Source: JBLHLB01 sp047618505
GTDB taxonomy: Bacteria; Planctomycetota; UBA1135; GCA-002686595
Assembly (NCBI GenBank): GCA_047618505.1
Contig: JBLHLB010000013.1
Location: 1 to 31,256 of the forward strand
Reading direction: 5' to 3'
DNA length: 31,256 nucleotides
Positions within the stretch are counted from its first letter, which is position 1. The number at the start of each line of letters is the position of its first letter. Both the position numbers and the translations under genes were made by a program. The notes below the pieces were generated by a model. The model saw only the letters and a program-made list of their open reading frames with translations, was not told where the DNA came from and made no database searches. Shown piece after piece: positions 24,933-31,256 of this stretch.

Positions 24933-27272
24933 ATGGCCACCCGTTCCCTCACCGTCCGGAGCAAGCTAGCCCTTGTCTTCTTCACCGCCTGCGCTTTGAC
25001 CTTTGGCGTTGGGGGATCCTTCATTTCGCGATCGGTTTCAGACTCCCTCGAGGAGGAGATCCTTACGCGTTTGGAATTCGAGTCGCGGGCCTACGCGACG
25101 GCCTTGGATGGCAGGCTGCTGATGTTGGCGCGGCGGACAGAAGACTTTGCATCGGACGGATTTGTGCGGGATGCGGTGGAGGGCCTGGCTGGTGTGGGTC
25201 TTGGTGAACGCAATGCGAGGCTCGGTGAGGATGGGGCAGGGGGGCAAGGGCAGGAGACCTTGGTATTCGGCGAGGACGAACGAGGCGAGACGGCGTCTAG
25301 CACAGAGATCCAGATTCTCCGTACCGCACTGCGCCAACACCTCCTGCGTAACAAGCTCCCCCTCGTCACAGCCTTCCTCGACCTCCAGGTCGTCTCAACC
25401 GACGGGGAGTTTTTGCTCGCCGCACATGGCCCGCCGCCGACTCAAGTTACCGACTGGCTCGCGGCGCAAGTTGATTCCCAGGGAGCCATCGTTTCCGCGC
25501 TCATCCGGCCCATTATCCCCGGCGGTCCGGCCCGTTTCGCACTCGCGGCTCCCCTTCATGGTCGAGAGGGGCAGCAGGCCCTCGGGTGGCTCGTTGCATG
25601 GGTTAATCCGAGTTCGTGGATTTTCGGTGCGCTTGAATCCGCTGGGCTCGATACGAATTCAAGCACTACCGAGGGCGGGCGCATTCATCTCCTGGACTCC
25701 AATCGTTCGCGTCTCACTCTCCTGCACGAGCTGTTCAGGGACGGGTTGCCCCCATCCGATTCCGAGATCGCCCTTACGGGCTTCGGCTTAGAGTTCCAAC
25801 CCTACAGCGAAGCCTCCGACCAGGCCCCGGAGTCTGCAGCCCTAAGCGGAGCGCTCCTGCGTAGCTTCCCCCTCGTCCACAGTGGTTGGCGGCTTGAGGT
25901 TGAGTCTTCTCCTGACGAGGCGCTCGCCGCGGTTGCCGGTCTGCAGGGCCGTATCTTTGGTCTTGGCCTACTCGTTGCGCTAGCGGCTTGCGTTCTGTTC
26001 CTACTACCCATGGGGATCCTCACGCGGCCCCTTCTGCAACTCGCAGAAGCGGCCCGCCGCATCGGGGCCGGAGAAGAGCTGCCGGAACTCGCGATCGACT
26101 CCAATGACGAGATCGGTGACGTGGGCAGGTCTTTCATTGCTATGTCGGAGGCGGTGAAAGAGAGAACACGGTTGCAGGAGCGTACAGCGGAGGATCTGCG
26201 GCAGCGCCAGGGGGATCTGAAGTCTGAGCGTGACCGGCTCAAGGCCGTGATCGGCTCCATGAGCGGTGGGCTGATCGTGCTCGATCCCGATGGCAAGCCC
26301 GTTGTCTTCAACCAGGCGGCCGAGCCGGTCCTGCGGGCGCTTCAGGATGGTGGCCTAGACATCGTTTCGCACCACCTGTGCGAGCGGGAAGCTTCGGCGC
26401 GCGATGCCTGCCAGGCCTGCCTCTTCGACCCCTTGCGCGGTCCCAGGTCCTGTCAGGTTGAAGTCGGCAATCGGACCTTTGAAATCCACGCATCCCACCT
26501 GCCGCCGGACATTGACGGGCGGGTTGGGCGCGTCCTGGTCTGCCATGACTTCACTGATCGTGTGAATCTGGACGAGCGCATGATTCACCAGGAGCGACTG
26601 GCCGTCCTAGGTGAAGTCGCCGCTGTCATGGCCCACGAGCTTAACAACCCCTTGGCAGCCATCAGCATGTACAACCAAATGCTAGCTGCTGAGTTGGAAG
26701 ACAAGCCTGGGCTGCTTGAGAACACGGAGGTCATTCAGCGCAACATCGCCTCCTGTAAGAGGGCCATCCGCGAGCTCCTGGATTACGCTACCGGGGCGAC
26801 GCCGGAGGTTGACTCGATTGATATCGGAGCGGTGCTAGAGGACGTCGCGGCCTTTACGCGACCCCTTCGGGAGCGCGGGGAAGTCCAGCTCGTTGTGAAC
26901 GTGCCCGATGACCTCGGATTGGCCTGGGGTGACGAACTCCAGGTGCGGCAGATCTTCGTGAACCTGATCATGAATGCGGTCCAGGCCCTGTCTCCGGATG
27001 GGGGGACGCTGAAGATTGACGCCCACTCCGAAGGACAACATGTCGTTGTCTTGATCTCGGATGACGGTCCCGGGATTCCATTGGAGGCACAAGTTGATAT
27101 CTTCCGTCCCTTCTTCACGACAAAGGGTCGGGGGCAGGGCACGGGGCTGGGTCTTCCGACGGCGCGGCGAATTGCTGAAATGCATGGCGGCGGCGTTGAT
27201 CTCGTGGAGACCGGTGAGGGGGGCAGCGTCTTCCGCGTTCGTCTCATGCAACAGGAAGCTTCAGCCGTATGA
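24933..27272 (+). CDS. Membrane histidine kinase, HAMP-PAS-HisKA-HATPase, with Cys cluster
   Basis: A 779-residue NtrB-like sensor kinase. TM1 is about 8-30, a periplasmic sensor domain follows to about 340, TM2 is about 344-366, and HAMP spans about 366-420 (RPLLQLAEAARRIGAGEELP). A coiled segment leads to a PAS domain (MSGGLIVLDPDGKPVVFN). Its second half carries C483-x9-C493-x2-C496-x10-C507, a possible metal or redox site. The phospho-acceptor is His568 in MAHELNNPLAAI; N box NLIMNAVQAL, G1 DDGPGIP and GTGLGLP complete the ATPase domain. The ATG at 24933 starts the family-like part (MATRSLTVRSKLAL). The stop overlaps the regulator start by 4 nt, so the two form a two-component pair. Confidence 0.9.
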   Translation: MATRSLTVRSKLALVFFTACALTFGVGGSFISRSVSDSLEEEILTRLEFESRAYATALDGRLLMLARRTEDFASDGFVRDAVEGLAGVGLGERNARLGEDGAGGQGQETLVFGEDERGETASSTEIQILRTALRQHLLRNKLPLVTAFLDLQVVSTDGEFLLAAHGPPPTQVTDWLAAQVDSQGAIVSALIRPIIPGGPARFALAAPLHGREGQQALGWLVAWVNPSSWIFGALESAGLDTNSSTTEGGRIHLLDSNRSRLTLLHELFRDGLPPSDSEIALTGFGLEFQPYSEASDQAPESAALSGALLRSFPLVHSGWRLEVESSPDEALAAVAGLQGRIFGLGLLVALAACVLFLLPMGILTRPLLQLAEAARRIGAGEELPELAIDSNDEIGDVGRSFIAMSEAVKERTRLQERTAEDLRQRQGDLKSERDRLKAVIGSMSGGLIVLDPDGKPVVFNQAAEPVLRALQDGGLDIVSHHLCEREASARDACQACLFDPLRGPRSCQVEVGNRTFEIHASHLPPDIDGRVGRVLVCHDFTDRVNLDERMIHQERLAVLGEVAAVMAHELNNPLAAISMYNQMLAAELEDKPGLLENTEVIQRNIASCKRAIRELLDYATGATPEVDSIDIGAVLEDVAAFTRPLRERGEVQLVVNVPDDLGLAWGDELQVRQIFVNLIMNAVQALSPDGGTLKIDAHSEGQHVVVLISDDGPGIPLEAQVDIFRPFFTTKGRGQGTGLGLPTARRIAEMHGGGVDLVETGEGGSVFRVRLMQQEASAV

Positions 27273-28684
27273 GCAAGATCAAGAGTCTCCGACCTGACCT
27301 GAGTGGCCTGCGCGTGCTTGTGGTCGATGATGAAGAAGATATCCGCCTGGGACTGCGCAAGCTGATCTCCACCCTAGGGGCCAGCGTCAGCATCGCTGGG
27401 GACGGTATCGAGGCACTGGAGGTGGCCGATCGCGAGGGCGTGGACCTCGTGCTGAGCGACATGATGATGCCGCGCATGTCCGGTGCGGAGCTGCTGCCGG
27501 CCTTGGTGGAGCGATTCCCCGAGGCCCGTGTGGTGATCCTGACTGGCTTCGGGACCATCCAAAGTGCGGTCTCGTGTCTACAAAACGGCGCTGCCCACTT
27601 CATGAGCAAGCCCTTCGATAACGACGAGGTCCTGAACATCGTCGGTCGCCTGGGGCGGCAGTTGCTGGCTGCTCGGGGCTCGATTGAGCTAACGCCCGAG
27701 GGCGAAGAGAAGATCATCGCCGTGGATCCCGCCATGCGGCGGGTGATGCAGCTCGTGGACCGGGTGGCGCCGAGTCCCGTACCCGTCTTGGTCGAGGGCG
27801 AAAGCGGTACCGGCAAAGAGGTCATCGCCCGTGCGATCCATGAGCGCAGCCCGCGCAAGGCCGAGCAGTTCCTGGCGGTCAACGCGGCGGCTCTTCCAGA
27901 TACGCTCTTGGAATCAGAGCTCTTCGGACACGTGCGCGGCGCTTTCACCGGCGCCGATCGCGATCGCGAGGGGCTCTTCCGCCAAGCCGATGGCGGCACC
28001 GTGTTCTTGGATGAGATCGCTTCGATGTCCCAGTCCTTCCAGGGGAAACTTCTGCGCGTTCTGCAGGAGCACGTGGTGCGTCCCCTGGGGGCTTCAAGGG
28101 ACATTTCCGTGGAATACCGCCTGATTGCAGCAACCAATCGCGATCTGGAGGCAATGATTCGAAGCGGTGAATTCCGCAAAGACCTCTTCTATCGCTTGGG
28201 CGTCATGCGAATTTTCCTGCCGCCCCTCCGGGATCGGAAGGAAGACATTGAACCCCTGGCCATGCGCTTCTTGAGCGAAGCATCCAAGGTTTGCCTCGGA
28301 GCCGATGCCAAAGCGCCCGAGCTTTCCCAGGCTGCCGTGGCTGAACTCAAGGCGCACCTCTGGCCGGGTAATGTGCGTGAATTGGAGAATGCCATGAAGC
28401 GCGCGGTCGTTGTCTGCACCGGCGATCGCATCTTTCCCCATCACCTCGGCTTAGAGGCTCAAGCCTGGGGTTCCGATGATGGCGACGAAGGCGAGGGGCT
28501 CGACTACGCGGCCAGCAAGCAGAAGGCAATCGAGCGCTTCCAACGGGACTTTGTCGAGCGCGCCTTGGAGAGCGAAGGAGGCAACGTGTCTCACGCGGCG
28601 TCGCGCTGTGGACTAACGCGCGCCGCATTGCAACGGATTTTGAGACATCTCGATTTGGACGCCTCCGCTTATCGCGAGCAGTAG
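27269..28684 (+). CDS. NtrC-family sigma54-dependent response regulator
   Basis: A 471-residue activator. The receiver domain has D20/D21, phospho-acceptor D64, T92 and K114. The AAA+ domain has Walker A GESGTGKE (177-184), the sigma54-contact loop GAFTGA (224-229) and Walker B GGTVFLDEI (242-250), plus an arginine-finger region and WPGNVRELENAMKRA. The C-terminal Fis-type helix-turn-helix runs over about 430-465 (NVSHAASRCGLTRAALQRILRHL). Phosphorylated protein should bind upstream sites and drive sigma54 promoters. A perfect sigma54 promoter lies 145 nt after its stop, ahead of the cytochrome-narG genes. It is coupled to the kinase by ATGA overlap. Confidence 0.95.
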   Translation: MSKIKSLRPDLSGLRVLVVDDEEDIRLGLRKLISTLGASVSIAGDGIEALEVADREGVDLVLSDMMMPRMSGAELLPALVERFPEARVVILTGFGTIQSAVSCLQNGAAHFMSKPFDNDEVLNIVGRLGRQLLAARGSIELTPEGEEKIIAVDPAMRRVMQLVDRVAPSPVPVLVEGESGTGKEVIARAIHERSPRKAEQFLAVNAAALPDTLLESELFGHVRGAFTGADRDREGLFRQADGGTVFLDEIASMSQSFQGKLLRVLQEHVVRPLGASRDISVEYRLIAATNRDLEAMIRSGEFRKDLFYRLGVMRIFLPPLRDRKEDIEPLAMRFLSEASKVCLGADAKAPELSQAAVAELKAHLWPGNVRELENAMKRAVVVCTGDRIFPHHLGLEAQAWGSDDGDEGEGLDYAASKQKAIERFQRDFVERALESEGGNVSHAASRCGLTRAALQRILRHLDLDASAYREQ

Positions 28685-28714
28685 CTGGCGGGGCTGCATA
28701 CCCGTGGCTGTGGG

Positions 28715-28734
28715 GTGCATTGCGGTGTATGCAC
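28715..28734. promoter_or_regulatory. Candidate upstream activator site (inverted repeat)
   Basis: GTGCAT (28715-28720) and ATGCAC (28729-28734) form an inverted repeat with an 8-bp spacer; a further TGCATAC/GTATGCA pair (28695-28701 / 28727-28733) overlaps it. The centre is about 130 bp upstream of the predicted sigma54 start, the range used by NtrC-type enhancer sites. Binding by the adjacent regulator is inference. Confidence 0.6.
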
Positions 28735-28828
28735 TTGGGCGGGACGAGCCTTGGTCCGGTAGCTTCCCCGTGACGTAAGTCCTTGGGGGCAGGGTGTTTG
28801 CAGCTTGAGTCTGGGATTGCGATGCAGT

Positions 28829-28843
28829 TGGCACGGGCATTGC
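28829..28843 (+). promoter_or_regulatory. Sigma54 (-24/-12) promoter upstream of cytochrome c-narG
   Basis: The sequence TGGCAC-N5-TTGC has GG (28830-28831) and GC (28842-28843) separated by exactly 10 nt, as the RpoN consensus requires. Transcription would start near 28855, giving a leader of about 26 nt before the GTG at 28881, with GAGG at 28868-28871 as ribosome-binding site. Confidence 0.85.
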
Positions 28844-28880
28844 GCAAGGGCGAGTAACTCTCGATTCGAGGTTTCTCCCT

Positions 28881-29726
28881 GTGCTAAAAACAACCACCAA
28901 AAGTCTCCTTGGATTGCTCGTCGCATCCTGGCTCGCGGCCCCCGCCACCGCCCAAGAGCCCCCGTCTGAGGAGACCATTGAGTACTTCCAACTGAACTGT
29001 TCGAGTTGCCACACCATCGGTGGCGGTCGCCTGACGGGGCCCGATCTAATGGGGGCCCTTGAGCGCAGCGATCGTGCCTGGCTGACGGCGTTCATTCTCG
29101 ATCCAAAGGCGGTCATCGACAGCGGTGATCCGTATGCGCTCGAACTTCTCAGTGAAGCCCGTAATGTCCCGATGCCCACGATTCCTGGGATGGGGGCAGA
29201 GCGGGCCGGGAAGCTGGTCGATCTGATCGAGGCGGAGTCCGCCAAGGAGAAGTCGATTTTCGCGGGCGTCCAGCTCAGCGATCGACCCTTGACCGATGCG
29301 GATGCGGAGCGGGGCGAATGGCTCTTCCTCGGAAGTGAGCCCTTCCTGGAAGGCGGCCCTGCCTGCGTTTCCTGTCACACCGTCGGTGGCATCGGCGGTT
29401 TGGGCGGAGGCCTTCTTGGTCCCGATCTAACGGCCGTGTTCGCTCGTCTTGAGGGACGCCGTGGCCTCGGTGCGTGGTTGGCCTCGCCGCCCTCCAAGGT
29501 GATGCAGCCGCTGTTCAAGAACAAGCCCCTCGACTCCGAGGAGATCCTCGCCCTGGTGGCCTACCTGCGGGACAGCGCCACCACAGACGAAATCAGTCAG
29601 GGATCCGGAAGCATGCTGTTTGTGCTGTCCGGGATCGGTATCGCCGGAATCTTCATGGTCGCCTTCGACGTGATTTGGCGCCGTCGCTTCCGTGCCGTCC
29701 GCAGACCCCTCGTTGCTAAGAGCTAG
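28881..29726 (+). CDS. Membrane-anchored diheme cytochrome c
   Basis: A 281-residue cytochrome with an N-terminal signal peptide (about 1-24, ending ATA-Q) and two heme c motifs, C40-S-S-C43-H44 and C162-V-S-C165-H166. A C-terminal membrane helix (about 242-262) is followed by a basic cytoplasmic end, so the two heme domains face the periplasm. Met98 or a nearby Met, and a Met in the second domain (SKVMQPLF), could be axial ligands. The start is GTG at 28881 with GAGG upstream; the stop is 2 nt before narG. A cytochrome as first gene of a nar operon, as in Thermus-type NarC arrangements, suggests that it passes electrons to or from the nitrate reductase complex. An alternative is a general redox partner co-expressed for nitrate respiration. 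Confidence 0.85.
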   Translation: MLKTTTKSLLGLLVASWLAAPATAQEPPSEETIEYFQLNCSSCHTIGGGRLTGPDLMGALERSDRAWLTAFILDPKAVIDSGDPYALELLSEARNVPMPTIPGMGAERAGKLVDLIEAESAKEKSIFAGVQLSDRPLTDADAERGEWLFLGSEPFLEGGPACVSCHTVGGIGGLGGGLLGPDLTAVFARLEGRRGLGAWLASPPSKVMQPLFKNKPLDSEEILALVAYLRDSATTDEISQGSGSMLFVLSGIGIAGIFMVAFDVIWRRRFRAVRRPLVAKS

Positions 29727-29728
29727 TC

Positions 29729-31256
29729 ATGTCTAAAGGAAACAATCCCTACATCCAAGACCGCGTCGACCCCGGTTCGCGCTCCTGGGAAGAGTTCTAT
29801 CGCAACCGTTGGCAGCACGACAAAGTTGTGCGCAGTACCCACGGTGTGAACTGCACGGGCTCGTGCTCGTGGAACATCCACGTCAAGGACGGCATCGTCG
29901 CTTGGGAGATGCAGGCCCTGGACTACCCCGAGCTTGAGGCGGGTATTCCGCCCTATGAGCCGCGCGGTTGTCAGCGGGGCATCTCCTACTCTTGGTACCT
30001 CTACAGTCCCCTGCGCGTCAAGTACCCCTACGTGCGGGGCGCCCTGCTTGATCTTTGGCGCGAAGCGCGCACCAATCACGAGGATCCGGTGGATGCCTGG
30101 CGTGCTTTGATGGGGGACCCGGAGAAGCGCGCCCGCTTCCAACGTGCCCGCGGTAAAGGTGGACTGCGTCGCTCTGATTGGGACACGGTCCTGGAGATCA
30201 TTGCCGCTTCCTGCGTCAAAACAATTAAAGACCACGGACCGGACCGAATCACCGGTTTCTCGCCGATTCCGGCCATGTCCATGCTGAGCTACGCGGCCGG
30301 TTCGCGCATGCTGCAGCTGATGGGCGGGGTTAACCTGTCCTTCTACGACTGGTACTGCGACCTGCCCAATGCCTCGCCCGAAGTCTGGGGCGAGCAGACG
30401 GACGTGAACGAGTCTGCTGACTGGTTTAATGCCAAGTTCCTGGCCGTCATGGGTTCGAACCTGAGCATGACCCGGACGCCCGACGTGCACTTTGCCGCCG
30501 AGGCGCGCCAGAACGGCACGAAGATGGTTGTCTTCGCACCGGACTTCAACCAGGTCGCCAAGTTCGCCGACGAATGGATCTCCATCAACGCCGGCCAAGA
30601 CGGCGCCTGGTGGATGGCGGTCAACCACGTCATCCTCAAGGAGTACCACCACGAGCAGCAGAACGAGTTCTTCCTGGACTACACGAAGCAGTTCACGGAT
30701 GGCGCCTTCCTGGTGGAAGTCGGCGAGCTAAACGGCAAGCGTAAGGCCGGCAAGATGATCCGCGCCGGCGGCCTTGAGCGTTATTCCAAGGAGGAGAACG
30801 GCGAGTGGAAGTTCCTCCAATGGGACGCCGGGGATAACCGCCCCAAGATGCCCATGGGCAGCGTGGGACACCGCTGGCAGCAGGGCAAGGGGCAGTGGAA
30901 CCTCAAGCCCGAAGACGGTGTAGATGGCAGCCCGATCGACGCCGAGCTGACTTTCATCAAGCAGAACGATGGCGTGGTGGAGATCGAACTCGACGACTTC
31001 GGCGCCGGTACCCAGGTTATGCGCGGTGTGCCCGTGCGGCGCCTGGAACTCAACGGTGAAGTGTTCGAGGTCACAACCGTCTATGACGTCCTAATGGCGC
31101 AATACGGCGTCGATCGCGGCCTTTCCGGAGAGTACCCGGAGAACTACGACGACGAGAGCGGCGCTTACACCCCCGCATGGGCCGAGCGCTACACGGGCAT
31201 CTCCCGCGATACGCAAATTCGATTCGCCCGTGAATGGGCAAACACGGCTATGGCGA
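29729..31256 (+). CDS. narG: Nitrate reductase alpha subunit (partial, 3' end outside window)
   Basis: The first 509 residues of a molybdopterin-containing nitrate reductase, cut by the window end. The FS0 cluster ligands His38, Cys42, Cys46 and Cys81 are present (HGVNCTGSCSW and RGCQRG), and the Mo-ligand aspartate lies in SFYDWYCDLP. Long stretches follow E. coli NarG closely by eye (SPIPAMSMLSYAAGSRML, WGEQTDV, YTPAWAE). It reduces nitrate to nitrite with quinol-derived electrons, facing the cytoplasm in classical NarGHI. No Tat signal is seen at the N-terminus, agreeing with a cytoplasmic enzyme and against a periplasmic nitrite oxidoreductase. narH, narJ and narI are expected just beyond the window. 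Confidence 0.95.
   Translation, partial: MSKGNNPYIQDRVDPGSRSWEEFYRNRWQHDKVVRSTHGVNCTGSCSWNIHVKDGIVAWEMQALDYPELEAGIPPYEPRGCQRGISYSWYLYSPLRVKYPYVRGALLDLWREARTNHEDPVDAWRALMGDPEKRARFQRARGKGGLRRSDWDTVLEIIAASCVKTIKDHGPDRITGFSPIPAMSMLSYAAGSRMLQLMGGVNLSFYDWYCDLPNASPEVWGEQTDVNESADWFNAKFLAVMGSNLSMTRTPDVHFAAEARQNGTKMVVFAPDFNQVAKFADEWISINAGQDGAWWMAVNHVILKEYHHEQQNEFFLDYTKQFTDGAFLVEVGELNGKRKAGKMIRAGGLERYSKEENGEWKFLQWDAGDNRPKMPMGSVGHRWQQGKGQWNLKPEDGVDGSPIDAELTFIKQNDGVVEIELDDFGAGTQVMRGVPVRRLELNGEVFEVTTVYDVLMAQYGVDRGLSGEYPENYDDESGAYTPAWAERYTGISRDTQIRFAREWANTAMA

Noticed and set aside
24341..25024. Long minus-strand frame crossing the lipoprotein/kinase intergenic region
   Set aside because: It overlaps two real genes, has low-complexity composition and shows no family motif.
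29729..31256. Nitrite oxidoreductase (NxrA) instead of NarG
   Set aside because: The sequence follows E. coli-type NarG closely by eye and lacks an N-terminal Tat signal, so a cytoplasmic nitrate reductase is the better call.

Overview
The window is GC-rich (visibly above 60 %) and comes from a Gram-negative-type bacterium. It carries lipoproteins, a membrane-anchored c-type cytochrome, a NarGHI-type nitrate reductase and long single-pass proteins with carboxypeptidase-regulatory-like and PDZ domains. I infer a planctomycete or a relative; no marker gene (rRNA, ribosomal protein) is present to prove it. No tRNA, rRNA, CRISPR array, transposase or att site was seen.

Region 1 (107-12393, all minus strand) is the highlight. 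It is a compact 12-gene cluster, read from high to low coordinates: GbsR/MarR-type regulator, FabF-like ketosynthase, acyl carrier protein, two CrtI/CrtISO-like FAD oxidoreductases, FabZ-like dehydratase, FabI-like reductase, phosphopantetheinyl transferase, OleB, OleC, OleD and a rhomboid protease. From the second FAD enzyme onward every junction is an ATGA, GTGA or TGATG overlap. A 38-bp near-perfect palindrome lies just upstream of the regulator. I infer a dedicated type II fatty-acid/polyene line that feeds head-to-head hydrocarbon (Ole) synthesis.

Region 2 (12510-17488, also minus strand) holds oleA, translationally coupled to a HEXXH metallopeptidase and followed by an ATP-grasp (D-Ala-D-Ala ligase-like) gene and a membrane-anchored regulatory-like-domain protein. 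A hairpin then separates it from region 1. OleA is the missing first enzyme for the OleB/C/D set, so the complete OleABCD pathway is in the window but split over two transcription units.

Region 3 (17777-24414) is mixed housekeeping and unknown genes: dinB (DNA polymerase IV), a PDZ protein, a YceH/DUF480 protein and two secreted unknowns. Strong hairpins lie between or after several of them.

Region 4 (24933-31256, plus strand) is a respiratory module. It has a HAMP-PAS histidine kinase with a four-cysteine cluster, an NtrC-family sigma54 activator with GAFTGA, a textbook -24/-12 promoter with an upstream palindrome, a diheme membrane cytochrome c, and narG cut off by the window end. The layout suggests that the two-component pair switches on nitrate respiration through sigma54.

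Several short in-frame tandem repeats with period 12 or 15 bp occur across the window, in N-terminal or linker coding regions and in one leader region.
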